A DNA stretch of 64,000 bases from a bacterium (GTDB lineage: Bacteria; Auribacterota; UBA6266). The translations under genes and the position numbers were made by a program. The first letter of the stretch is position 1; the number at the start of each line of letters is the position of its first letter. The notes below the pieces were generated by a model that worked only from the letters and a program-made list of their open reading frames with translations, was not told the origin of the DNA and ran no database searches. The stretch lies in contig JALOBK010000001.1 in assembly GCA_023228325.1 (NCBI GenBank), positions 1,403,549 through 1,467,548 on the forward strand, given 5' to 3'. Below, in pieces: positions 44,635 to 53,081 of the stretch.

Positions 44635-45357
44635 ATGGAAAAGGGAATTTCAATAATATTGCCCGCCCTTAATGAAGAAGAGAACATAGGGCACGCCGTG
44701 CATGATATAGTCGAATATTTCAGAGATAAAAAAGAGTCTTATGAAATTATAGTCGTGGATGACGGTTCGACGGATATGACACCGACTTTGGCGGACAGGC
44801 TTGCTCATAAGTATAATCAGGTGAAGGTGCTGCACCATAAGGTCAATGAAGGATATGGAAAATCCTTGAAAGACGGTTTTTATGCCGCTTCATATGAATA
44901 CCTGTTTTTTACGGATTGCGACCGGCAGTTCGATATATCAGGGTTGAATATCATGTTTCCCCTTATCAAGACGGGCGTAGTCGACCTTATTATAGGATAC
45001 AGGCTTAAGAGAAAAGATCCCTTTGCCAGGAAATTCCTTTCCTGGGGTTATAATACTCTCGTGGGTTTCATATTCGACCTGAACGTTAAAGATATAGATT
45101 GCGCCTTCAAGATATTTGATAAAAGGATTTTCGAGAAGATAAATATTACTTCAAAGAAGTTTTTTGTAAATACCGAAATTCTGGTTAAAGCGCATTATTA
45201 CGGCTATAATATGATTGAAGTAGGTGTCCCTCACTTTCCACGGTCTGCGGGTAAATCCACGGTATCCCTGAAGTACATACCTCTTACCGTCAGGGAACTT
45301 TTCAGGATATGGATTGATATGAGAAGGCTTCGCAGGCGGAAGAAACCGGTTATTTAA
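44635..45357 (+). CDS. GT2 glycosyltransferase, polyprenyl-phosphate sugar synthase type
   Basis: The product is 240 residues; the ATG at 44635 has GGAGAAATA directly upstream. Motifs: SIILPALNEEENI, IIVVDDGSTDMTPTL, FFTDCDRQFDISGL, IGYRLKRKDP and VKDIDCAFKIFDK. The first DxD-like site is DCDRQFD, a DPM1-like variant. No C-terminal membrane domain. It stands alone between two gaps and may have its own promoter, though none is obvious. The sugar is unknown. Confidence 0.85.
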   Translation: MEKGISIILPALNEEENIGHAVHDIVEYFRDKKESYEIIVVDDGSTDMTPTLADRLAHKYNQVKVLHHKVNEGYGKSLKDGFYAASYEYLFFTDCDRQFDISGLNIMFPLIKTGVVDLIIGYRLKRKDPFARKFLSWGYNTLVGFIFDLNVKDIDCAFKIFDKRIFEKINITSKKFFVNTEILVKAHYYGYNMIEVGVPHFPRSAGKSTVSLKYIPLTVRELFRIWIDMRRLRRRKKPVI

Positions 45358-45360
45358 ATA

Positions 45361-45379
45361 TACCAGTGCAAACCTGGTA
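45361..45379. other. Small hairpin after a GT2 gene
   Basis: TACCAG at 45361-45366 and CTGGTA at 45374-45379 form a 6-bp stem around a 7-base loop, immediately after the stop at 45357. A further TACCAG-like copy follows at 45383-45388. No adjacent T-run. The rest of the 181-base gap holds a C6T7 run (45458-45470) and T-rich sequence, with no gene. Confidence 0.4.
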
Positions 45380-45510
45380 CGTTACCAGCGAAAAATCGGC
45401 AAAAATGAAATAATAGAAAAATTTGTCAATTAATTTAACGGTTTTGCAGACGATATACCCCCCTTTTTTTAATATAAACTGACTTTTTTTTATACTGTTA
45501 ATTTGACAGC

Positions 45511-45540
45511 ATGCTTAAAAATAAGGCAGTTTTTAAGCAT
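45511..45540 (+). promoter_or_regulatory. Perfect 11-bp inverted repeat enclosing the start of the exported protein gene
   Basis: ATGCTTAAAAA (45511-45521) and TTTTTAAGCAT (45530-45540) are perfect inverted copies with an 8-base loop, TAAGGCAG. The 3' arm ends in the first two bases of the ATG at 45539. In RNA it would pair part of the start codon and place the only AAGG in the loop. It could be a translational switch or a DNA operator; function is not shown. Confidence 0.7.
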
Positions 45541-46129
45541 GGACACGAGGGCTGACAGTCTAGCGGTTTTATCCCTTGTTTGTGCCCTTTGTCTTTTCCC
45601 TTCATGCCTGTTTGCCGAAAACCCTCCGGGTAATATGACGGGTTACAGTAATGATAATTTCGTAATAAGCACATCCTACCCAGAGGGCTGGTTTGTAAAG
45701 GAATATTCCGACGGCGATTCAAAGCAGGTCTTTATATCGGAAAAAGAGATTAAAAAACCCGAAGATATGTTTAAGACCGGCATTACGATAACCAAAATAT
45801 GCAATTACAGTAAATATTTCGGTTATGAATTCGCCAATTCGGAAGAAGCCGCAAAAGAGATAGTGGAATCGCATGTTAATGATTTTATGGAAAACGCGAA
45901 AGACTACTATTTGGGTTCTTTCGGGCCGGCGGCTTCCAACAACCGGGGTTGCCCGTTTATCGCGGACCTGAGATTTGCGGGAGAGGGAGCGTTGAGAGTG
46001 AGAGAGTATATTTTTGTGGCGTATGAAAAAAACACGCTTGTATTTATTACGATGGAAGCTCCTGATTCCGAGTTTTTGAGATATAAAGATTTATATGACA
46101 CCATTATAGCTTCCATAAAAGTCTTTTAG
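45539..46129 (+). CDS. Small exported protein with PsbP/DcrB-like pattern
   Basis: The product is 196 residues from the ATG at 45539; a TTG at 45503 would add 12 residues. Residues 6-25 are hydrophobic (SLAVLSLVCALCLFPSCLFA), with probable signal-peptidase cleavage after LFA; FPSC is a poor lipobox. The mature part has NFVISTSYPEGWFVKEYS and ends in DTIIASIKVF, the pattern of PsbP/DcrB/LpqN-like small periplasmic domains. Function is unknown. A perfect inverted repeat covers the start, and the gene is followed by a tiny basic ORF 20 bases after its stop. Confidence 0.65.
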   Translation: MDTRADSLAVLSLVCALCLFPSCLFAENPPGNMTGYSNDNFVISTSYPEGWFVKEYSDGDSKQVFISEKEIKKPEDMFKTGITITKICNYSKYFGYEFANSEEAAKEIVESHVNDFMENAKDYYLGSFGPAASNNRGCPFIADLRFAGEGALRVREYIFVAYEKNTLVFITMEAPDSEFLRYKDLYDTIIASIKVF

Positions 46130-46149
46130 CGAAGAGGAGGTTGGAACAT

Positions 46150-46251
46150 ATGAATTCGTTACAGGGCAGAAAGAATTACAGAGGCAAATGGATAACGGTT
46201 CCTTCAAAGAAAAAACATTTCAAGAGTTTTAAATCCCCGGGAAGAAAATAA
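46150..46251 (+). CDS. Predicted 33-residue basic small protein
   Basis: An ATG at 46150 is preceded by a strong Shine-Dalgarno, GAGGAGG at 46134-46140, with 9-base spacing. The 33-codon product has about thirteen Lys/Arg and no acidic residue; it contains NYRGKWITVPSKKKHF and ends SPGRK. There are no cysteines or membrane segments. It resembles nucleic-acid-binding tails or small ribosomal-type proteins only in composition. It starts 20 bases after the exported protein stop and runs into a weak hairpin plus T-run. I do not recognise a family. Confidence 0.5.
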   Translation: MNSLQGRKNYRGKWITVPSKKKHFKSFKSPGRK

Positions 46252-46266
46252 CCGGTTTTTTATATT
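46237..46266 (+). terminator. Weak intrinsic terminator-like hairpin
   Basis: CCGG at 46237-46240 pairs with CCGG at 46253-46256 around a 12-base loop and is followed by TTTTTTATATTTT. The stem is only 4 bp with partial A-U extension, so efficiency would be low. It overlaps the stop of the 33-codon ORF. Confidence 0.3.
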
Positions 46267-46548
46267 TTGACGCTCCCCGGCACAGGGTTTTATCGGGTAT
46301 GACAGATTCGGACGTATAGCTGTGTAAAGCGACTCTATTCCCGCGGCCCCCAATACCCCTCGATATAAGGTATATATATAAGCATAACAAGAAGATACAA
46401 AAATGCAATCCATCGTGCGGGTTGCCGTCCGCAGTTGTTTATCCGGTTGTTCTTATATGCTTTCATTTGAAATCGCCACTGTGTTATAATACCGGGAACT
46501 AATCCTGATTTATATGAATTAACGGAAATAATATTAAGACATAAAAAA
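46267..46548. other. Non-coding stretch between two transcription units
   Basis: No ORF with a ribosome-binding site was found on either strand in these 282 bases. They contain a TATATATATA run near 46370, a 5-bp hairpin TGCGG/CCGCA at 46416-46433 and the promoter-like site listed separately. With the upstream part it forms the clearest operon boundary in the window. Confidence 0.6.
46482..46490 (+). promoter_or_regulatory. Extended -10 promoter element upstream of the second radical SAM gene
   Basis: TGTTATAAT matches the extended -10 consensus (TGnTATAAT) exactly. A -35 match at 17-base spacing (TTCATT, 46462-46467) is weak, as is common for extended -10 promoters. Transcription would begin near 46497, about 50 bases before the GTG start at 46549. 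Confidence 0.5.
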
Positions 46549-47943
46549 GTGAAAGTACTTTTTTTAAGGCCTGTTACCCCGAGCGCAATAATATTAAATT
46601 TGATTCCTCCTATAGGTATCGGATATCTGGCTGCAGTTTCCAGGGAAGCCGGGTACGATGTGGCGTTTCTTGATTGTATCCTTAAAAAACTGGATTATGA
46701 AAGTTTTGAAAAGGAGCTGAGGAGACTGATGCCGGATGTCGTTGCCGTATCGGCTTTTTCTCATGACATCCCTTCCGCCAGAAAAACGGCTTCAGTGGTA
46801 AAAAAGGTTAATCCTGAAATTAAAGTGATAGTAGGCGGGCCTCATCCTTCGGGCATGCCTCAGGATACACTTAATATCCTGCAGGATGTTGACTTCGCGT
46901 TTAAGGGAGAAGCGGAGAGAAGTATTGTCAAACTGTTGAAGTTTATTGAAAACAAAGAGGGAGATGTAAGGGAAATCAGGGGTTTGATATGGAGAGAAGG
47001 AGACAAGATAAGAGTAAATGAGCAGGACTTTCCCGAGAACCTTGACGAAATTCCTTATCCCGCATGGGATCTTATGAAGCCCGGGGATTATCCCGACGCT
47101 CCGCAGGGCGTGATTTTCAGGCAGTCGCCGGTTGCTCCCATACTTATCACGAGAGGATGCCCCTTCAGGTGTACTTTTTGCGCCGGATGGACCGTTACGG
47201 GCAGGAAAATAAGGTCAAGAAGCATTAATAATGTAAAAGGCGAGATAGAGCTTCTTTATAATAAATACGGAGTCAGAGAAATACATATTCTTGACGATAA
47301 CTTTTCCATGAATATTGATTTTGTGAAGGAGTTCTGCAAATGGCTGATAGAAACCGGGTGGCATATTTCCTGGTGTTGCCCGAACGGTTTGAGATGTGAC
47401 ACTCTGGATGAAGAAACCGTCAGGCTTATGAAACGGTCCGGCTGCTATTACATCTCTATAGGCGTTGAATCGGGTTCCGACAGGGTGCTGCAGGACATGA
47501 AAAAAGGTCTTTCATCCGATAAAATCAGAGCTCAGGTAAAAATGATTACCGATGCGGGAATGGACGTTAACGGGTTCTTTATTCTTGGCTATCCGGGGGA
47601 AACCGAGGAAGATATACGAAAAACGATTGATTTCTCAAAGGAACTCGACTTGACAAGAGCGGCTTTTTACAGTTATATGCCGCTTCCGGGAACGGAATCT
47701 TATGAAAGGCTTCTGGAATTAAAAGAGATCCGGGCCATAGACTTTGATAAAATGACTGAAATGACGGTAGCCTATGCTCCCCGGGGTATAAGCAGGGAGA
47801 AACTGAAGCAGTTACAGAGAAAAGCGCATCTGGAATTCTATCTAAGGCCTAAAATAATGTTTAAACTGCTTAAAGAAATTAAATCGGTAAACCAGTTAAA
47901 ATATATTATCAAGAGGGCGAAAGCGTATTTATTCGACGGATGA
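46549..47943 (+). CDS. B12-binding-domain radical SAM protein (paralogue)
   Basis: The product is 464 residues from a GTG at 46549. The B12-binding-like domain shows VLFLRPVTPS, PPIGIGYLAAVSREAGYDV and VGGPHPSGMPQDT, with no DxHxxG. The radical SAM cluster motif is CPFRCTFC, followed by EIHILDDNFSMN and VESGSDRVL. It shares many short segments with the product at 16831 (for example PNGL, VESGS, GFPGET/GYPGET), so the two are paralogous. It is co-translated with yfhO (4-base overlap). Reaction unknown; lipid or glycan modification is the contextual guess. Confidence 0.85.
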   Translation: MKVLFLRPVTPSAIILNLIPPIGIGYLAAVSREAGYDVAFLDCILKKLDYESFEKELRRLMPDVVAVSAFSHDIPSARKTASVVKKVNPEIKVIVGGPHPSGMPQDTLNILQDVDFAFKGEAERSIVKLLKFIENKEGDVREIRGLIWREGDKIRVNEQDFPENLDEIPYPAWDLMKPGDYPDAPQGVIFRQSPVAPILITRGCPFRCTFCAGWTVTGRKIRSRSINNVKGEIELLYNKYGVREIHILDDNFSMNIDFVKEFCKWLIETGWHISWCCPNGLRCDTLDEETVRLMKRSGCYYISIGVESGSDRVLQDMKKGLSSDKIRAQVKMITDAGMDVNGFFILGYPGETEEDIRKTIDFSKELDLTRAAFYSYMPLPGTESYERLLELKEIRAIDFDKMTEMTVAYAPRGISREKLKQLQRKAHLEFYLRPKIMFKLLKEIKSVNQLKYIIKRAKAYLFDG

Positions 47944-50420
47944 AAAAAATAATCCTGGAAAGAAAATATCTTATAATAATCCTGCTTCTTTCGGTATTGC
48001 TGTATCTTGGCGATCAGGTTTTTCTAAAAGCCAGTTTCCTCAGCGGGGATTACAGGTCTCAGCATGTGCCGTGGGCAATTGCCCTGGACCGGGCCGCAAA
48101 AAATCTGTCACTGCCGCTGTGGGATACATATACCCACTCCGGTTTTCCCCTGTTGGCTGAAGGTCAGGTTGCGGCTTTGTATCCGGCCAACATTGTCTTC
48201 TATCTGGTTTTTCCGGTTGAGATTGCTTATGCATGGTCTAATGTGTTCCATTATCTGCTCGCATTCTTATTTATGTATTTATTTCTCATGAATGCGGGGC
48301 TTGACGATTTTTCTTCATCGGCGGGAGCGTTGTTCTTTTCGTTTGGCAGCGCCGGCGGCGGGGGATATTACAATACGGTATCATTAAAAGTCCTCTGCTG
48401 GTTCCCGCTTACTCTTTATCTGATAGACAGGTATTTTTACCGGAAAAAATTGTATTTTCTTCTGATACTGGGTGTTGTGCTCGCGCAGCAGGTGCTTGCC
48501 GGCTATTTCCAATATGCTTTTTATTCTGTGATATTCACCGTGTTTTATTACTATTATGTTTCTTTTTTCCATAGCAGAAACAACTTCATTAAGGGCATGC
48601 TCGGGAATACGGCATTGCTTCTTGTCACGGCGGTTACCGCTCTTATAATAGCGTCTCCGCAGATTTATGAGTCTTTAAAGTTAATCAACTTATGTTCCAG
48701 AGGAGCTAAAGACATTGATTTTGCTTTATGGGGGTCATTCAACCCATGCGGTATCGCGACGCTGTTTTTCCCGCATTTGGGATGGATATCCTTCGGCGCG
48801 GTTTTTATCGGTATTGCGCCGTTATCAATGGTTTTTTTCATAAAAAAGAAAGAAATAAACAGGCAGTTAAAATTTATATTTTTCCTCTTTGCGTGCTCCC
48901 TTCTTTTTGCCCTGGGCAGGTACAGCCCTGTCTACAAATTCATATTAAGCGCAGTTAAATTTTACGGGTTCAGAGTACCCGCAAAATTTCTGTTTTTCGC
49001 GGGTTTTTCTTTGAGTGTTATGGCCGCGTATGGGATTAATTCGCTGATTAAAAACAGGGCTGAAAAATCTTTTCTGAAGAAAAGGTTTTATATATGGGTT
49101 ATAGCGGCGATACTTGTCCTTTCCCTGCTGACAGCCGCGGATATCGCATTGAAACATAAGGAATTCTGGCTGGAAAAAGGGCGTGAATATGTAATTGCCA
49201 ATGTTTATGGCAAGGCTCACCATAAACATTCTCTTGATGAATACATGGCAAGATTAGAGCCTATATACGATACATTGAAAGCCAATGTTTCTTTTAACAA
49301 TATGTTTATTCTGAGGGGGGTTTTGTTTCTGCTGGTTTCACTGGCGCTTTTATATGCCTATATAAGATTTCCCGTCGCTAAACGGTTCTTTGTAGCGGCT
49401 TTTTTACTTATTTCAATGTGCGAACTTCTGGGTTTTAACAACAGATGCAAAATAAGAACGAATACGGAACCGCTTGCGACATTTAAAGCAAAATCCCGGA
49501 TAGCGGATTTTATTTCTGAAGATGAAAGCATATTCCGGATTTATGAATTTGTAGGGCAGGGGGTTGATAATGCGGAAGAAGTATTTGAAGTTCTGCCGAA
49601 CAGGTCTATAACCTATCGTTTATATGACATCGGATGTTACACGCCTCTGGTTATAAAAGATTATTACGACTTTATAGGAGAGCTCGGTTCGGTAGATGAT
49701 TCGACGGGACCCCGTATCCCCGATGAAAAAATACTTCGACGGGACCTTAACCTTCTGAGATTCCTTAACGTTAAATACATTTTATCAGCTGCCGAACTGC
49801 CGTTCCTCAGACATATTTCGGATTTCGGCAAATGCGGTGTTTATATGCTGGATAATCATTTCGACCGTTTTTTTATCACTGACAAAGTAGTATTTTCCGA
49901 GGGGAAGAACATCAGAGAGAAGGTCGTTGATTCAGGGCGCGCGGATAACAAAAATCTCTGTGTCTATATTGAAAAGGGCCGGGAGCGCGATGCCGGTTTT
50001 AAAAATATGAGGTCCGACCGGAGTGAAATCGAGGTTCAGAAATACGATTCCGGCAGTATTATTTTAAATGTGGTCAACGAACCCGGTTCCGCCTTGCTTG
50101 CGACTTCGGAATTATATTACCCGGGCTGGAAAGTTTTCATTAACGGGGAAAAGTCTGAATTCCTGAGGATTAATTCGCTTTTCAGGGGTGTTTTGCTGCC
50201 GGAAGGCCGTTCGAAAGTGGAAATGGTCTACCGCCCGTATCTTTTCTATGTATTTTCGGCAATCAGTTTTTTATGGTATTTATTCTGTATCGTTTTTTGT
50301 GTTTTTTCCGAAAAAGGAATAAAACAATCGCTGGTCTGGCTTTCATGTATATTTGCCGTTTGTGTTTTTATCCTGTTTTTTTGCGTATTCCTTTATTCAC
50401 AGGTAGGAGATAAATTGTAA
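47940..50420 (+). CDS. YfhO-family large membrane protein (GT-C-like)
   Basis: The product is 826 residues with about twelve to thirteen hydrophobic segments. Family hallmarks are the first periplasmic loop GDYRSQHVPW and LPLWDTYTHSGFPLLAEGQVAALYP. The last third is a soluble region ending with YYPGWKVFINGE, the usual YfhO C-terminal motif, and two final membrane segments. YfhO proteins take part in glycosylation of envelope polymers such as teichoic acids in Gram-positives; roles in Gram-negatives are unclear. It overlaps the next GT-C gene by one base. Confidence 0.85.
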   Translation: MKKIILERKYLIIILLLSVLLYLGDQVFLKASFLSGDYRSQHVPWAIALDRAAKNLSLPLWDTYTHSGFPLLAEGQVAALYPANIVFYLVFPVEIAYAWSNVFHYLLAFLFMYLFLMNAGLDDFSSSAGALFFSFGSAGGGGYYNTVSLKVLCWFPLTLYLIDRYFYRKKLYFLLILGVVLAQQVLAGYFQYAFYSVIFTVFYYYYVSFFHSRNNFIKGMLGNTALLLVTAVTALIIASPQIYESLKLINLCSRGAKDIDFALWGSFNPCGIATLFFPHLGWISFGAVFIGIAPLSMVFFIKKKEINRQLKFIFFLFACSLLFALGRYSPVYKFILSAVKFYGFRVPAKFLFFAGFSLSVMAAYGINSLIKNRAEKSFLKKRFYIWVIAAILVLSLLTAADIALKHKEFWLEKGREYVIANVYGKAHHKHSLDEYMARLEPIYDTLKANVSFNNMFILRGVLFLLVSLALLYAYIRFPVAKRFFVAAFLLISMCELLGFNNRCKIRTNTEPLATFKAKSRIADFISEDESIFRIYEFVGQGVDNAEEVFEVLPNRSITYRLYDIGCYTPLVIKDYYDFIGELGSVDDSTGPRIPDEKILRRDLNLLRFLNVKYILSAAELPFLRHISDFGKCGVYMLDNHFDRFFITDKVVFSEGKNIREKVVDSGRADNKNLCVYIEKGRERDAGFKNMRSDRSEIEVQKYDSGSIILNVVNEPGSALLATSELYYPGWKVFINGEKSEFLRINSLFRGVLLPEGRSKVEMVYRPYLFYVFSAISFLWYLFCIVFCVFSEKGIKQSLVWLSCIFAVCVFILFFCVFLYSQVGDKL

Positions 50421-52267
50421 TGGCGTTCCTGAATATTATTTTTATGATTTTCATCCTGTGGATTTCTTCTTCTGCCGGCAGGGCTGTTCTGGGCGCCGTA
50501 AAACAGGTTTCCGGCAACCGGCTCCGGGATTTTATCCTTTCATGCGGGATAGGGCTCAGCATGATAATACTCTTTGTATCGTTTTTTGCTTCCGCGGGAC
50601 TGCTGCGGGCCTGGACGGGTTTTGCCGTTTTAGCTCTTATTGCCGTTATAGGCTTTAAAAATATCCTGGTGTCTTTAAGGGACTTCCCGGGATTTTTGAA
50701 AAGGATATTCTCATTAAGATTGGATATCACCCGGTGGTTTCTGGTCTTAATCTTAGCCGCGGTGATTTTTTCCGCTTTGATTGCCGCCGCGGCGCCGCCC
50801 ACAGGCATGGATTCTCTTGTATATCATCTGAATCTTCCGAAAGAATTCATCAAGTATCATGGGATACACGCAGTCCCTTTTGATGTTAACGCGTTATGGC
50901 CCCTGAACATAGAAATGCTTTTTTTGTTCGGGCTTCTTTTAAAAAATGCCGTTATCGCCAAGATGTTCAATTTTTTGGCCGGAATCCTTTGCGTATTCTC
51001 AATTTATCTGATTTCAAGAAAGTTTGCTTCAAAGACAGCTTCTTTGGCGGCCGCGACTCTTTTCTATTTGATGCCTGTTATTGTTTCCCAGTCGGGCTAT
51101 GCGTATGTCGATGTCTCAATAACGTTTTTTTGTTCTCTCATGGTGATTTTATTCCTTGATTATACTGAAACGGGAGAGAAAGAGCTTTCAATTCTGTCGG
51201 GTTTGTTTGCCGGAATACTTATAGGTTCAAAATTTACAAACGGCCTGATTGTAGGTGTTGTTTTTATTGCTTTTATAGTAAGTGACTTGATGAAAAGAAA
51301 AAACAGCAGGGATATTTTTATTAATGCCGCTTTGTTTTTTTTCGTCGCGACTATTGTGTCGTGCCACTGGTATATAAGGGCCTACATTATCAGGGGAAAC
51401 CCCTTGTTCCCTTTTCTCCAGAATGTTTTCGGGAACGGTATAGCGCGCGAATTTAAAACATCTGCATCCAATGCGGGATTTCTCGACTTTGTGCTTATGC
51501 CGTTTAAAGCTGTTTTTAAGCCCGGATTATACGGCGGAACAGCGAATCAAATAGGTCCCGTTCCGCTTGCTTTTTTGCCGATAATCGTTATTGCGGCCTG
51601 GCGCGACAGAACCGCGAAAATCATGTTGTTCTGTGCGTTGATATACTACTTCATGTGGTTTTTTGTTAAGCAGAATCTGAGGTTTCTGCTTCCGGGCATG
51701 GTAATATATTGCCCTCTTATCGGTTTGGGCCTTGATTATTTATACAGGTCCGGCAGGACTGTTTTCGGTATATTCTCGGCTATTGTCGCATCCGTTATCA
51801 TTATGTTTGCCGGCACGGCGTTTTATTATGCAGCGCCCGCCGCGCCTTTATTTTTCGGGAACGAATATGCCGAAAATTATCTTCTGAAAACAGAACCCAC
51901 CTGTGGTTTAGGCTCCGCCATAGAAAAAATCATACCAGAAGACAAAACGGTTCTTATGGTGGGAGAGATAAAAAGGTTTTATATTGACAGGAAAACAATC
52001 AGGGCGGATGGTCTCTATTATATGTCCGATTACTGTAATGAGGTTAAATCAAAGGAAGACGCCGCCGCGTTTTTGAAAGATGAGGATATAGAATATGTTG
52101 TCTCCTCAAACATCGGAATTCCGGAAAAACAAGACGAGTTTTCCTTTAATCTTGTATCCCTTATGCAGGATAATGGTTTTTTATCCGCTTATTTTGTCCC
52201 CATAGGCAGATACGAATTTAAAAACGGGGAGAATATGATAGTATATAATATTTACAGGATGCGTTAA
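50420..52267 (+). CDS. GT-C membrane glycosyltransferase (GT39-like)
   Basis: The product is 615 residues with about fourteen hydrophobic segments. After the first four, the loop PPTGMDSLVYHLNLPKEFIKYHG contains the acidic catalytic-type motif (MDSLVYH), and NALWPLNIEMLF follows. The last 140 residues are soluble. The arrangement fits the large GT39-like proteins often found beside yfhO. Donor is probably a polyprenyl-phosphate sugar. It is 12 bases from the CDP-alcohol phosphotransferase-like gene. Confidence 0.75.
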   Translation: MAFLNIIFMIFILWISSSAGRAVLGAVKQVSGNRLRDFILSCGIGLSMIILFVSFFASAGLLRAWTGFAVLALIAVIGFKNILVSLRDFPGFLKRIFSLRLDITRWFLVLILAAVIFSALIAAAAPPTGMDSLVYHLNLPKEFIKYHGIHAVPFDVNALWPLNIEMLFLFGLLLKNAVIAKMFNFLAGILCVFSIYLISRKFASKTASLAAATLFYLMPVIVSQSGYAYVDVSITFFCSLMVILFLDYTETGEKELSILSGLFAGILIGSKFTNGLIVGVVFIAFIVSDLMKRKNSRDIFINAALFFFVATIVSCHWYIRAYIIRGNPLFPFLQNVFGNGIAREFKTSASNAGFLDFVLMPFKAVFKPGLYGGTANQIGPVPLAFLPIIVIAAWRDRTAKIMLFCALIYYFMWFFVKQNLRFLLPGMVIYCPLIGLGLDYLYRSGRTVFGIFSAIVASVIIMFAGTAFYYAAPAAPLFFGNEYAENYLLKTEPTCGLGSAIEKIIPEDKTVLMVGEIKRFYIDRKTIRADGLYYMSDYCNEVKSKEDAAAFLKDEDIEYVVSSNIGIPEKQDEFSFNLVSLMQDNGFLSAYFVPIGRYEFKNGENMIVYNIYRMR

Positions 52268-52279
52268 CGGGAGTTTATT

Positions 52280-53077
52280 ATGTTTGAGCCGATTGATAAA
52301 TTGAGAGATATATGCCAGAAAAAGGATTATAAGAAGACAGGGAACGTGATGGCGAGGTTTGTAACCCGTGACATGGCGCTGTATATTACCAGATTGCTGA
52401 TACCCACGGGCATTACGGCAAATCAGGTTGTGTTCATAACGATTATGCTGGGGGTGATATCCGCCGTATGTTTTGCTTTCGGCAGCGTTTTTATGACGCT
52501 TGCGGGCGCTTTCTTTTTCCAGCTTTGGTATCTGTCGGATCATGTTGACGGCCAGATCGCGAGATACCGGAAAGTTTCAAGCCTGACGGGCGCATTTTAT
52601 GACTTTTATGCCCATTATATAGTCCATTTCCTTGTTCTCGGGGGTTTGGCCCTCGGACTTTATATCAGGCATGCGGATTTACGGTTTTTGATTCTGGGGT
52701 TGACAGCGTGTTTTTCGACGAATATGGTCTCGGTGATCAATGATTGTATTTATAAGGCATTTTATAACGGTTTGTCGAATGAGCGGACGGACATTGTTTT
52801 CAAAGCCGTTGTAAAGACGGAAGAAAAGAAAGAGGAACAGAGGACTTTGCCGAAAAAAATATTTGTTTTCATGCATAAACTTACCGAAATACATGTGGTT
52901 ATGAATATGGTTACGGCTGCCGCCATTTTAAATTTTTTCTTTAAAACGGATCTTATGCTTTTTGAAGTGTTTATCCTGGCTGTCGCGGCGACTGTGGTAT
53001 GGATATTTAAATTGGTTCATATTGTGAACGGAAGAGAAGTGGACAGGAAATATTCCGATTTGTTCGGAGGGCGGTAG
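52280..53077 (+). CDS. CDP-alcohol phosphatidyltransferase-like protein with altered motif
   Basis: The product is 265 residues with about six hydrophobic segments. The family motif reads DHVDGQIAR, then G and Asp108 with His112 (GAFYDFYAH), where the consensus DGx2ARx8Gx3Dx3D has Asp. The first three metal-binding Asp residues are kept; the last, the proposed catalytic base, is His. A basic loop with ETEEKKEEQ-like charge (about residues 175-190) follows the third membrane segment. It may transfer a phospho-alcohol to a glycan or lipid, or the His may serve as base. Confidence 0.75.
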   Translation: MFEPIDKLRDICQKKDYKKTGNVMARFVTRDMALYITRLLIPTGITANQVVFITIMLGVISAVCFAFGSVFMTLAGAFFFQLWYLSDHVDGQIARYRKVSSLTGAFYDFYAHYIVHFLVLGGLALGLYIRHADLRFLILGLTACFSTNMVSVINDCIYKAFYNGLSNERTDIVFKAVVKTEEKKEEQRTLPKKIFVFMHKLTEIHVVMNMVTAAAILNFFFKTDLMLFEVFILAVAATVVWIFKLVHIVNGREVDRKYSDLFGGR

Positions 53078-53081
53078 AGAT

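Noticed and set aside
45503..45508. TTGACA as a -35 box
   Set aside because: No -10-like hexamer lies 16-18 bases downstream; the same bases could also be an alternative TTG start for the exported protein.
46467..46490. TTGAAA as the -35 partner of TATAAT
   Set aside because: Only 12 bases separate the hexamers; the extended -10 reading is more consistent.
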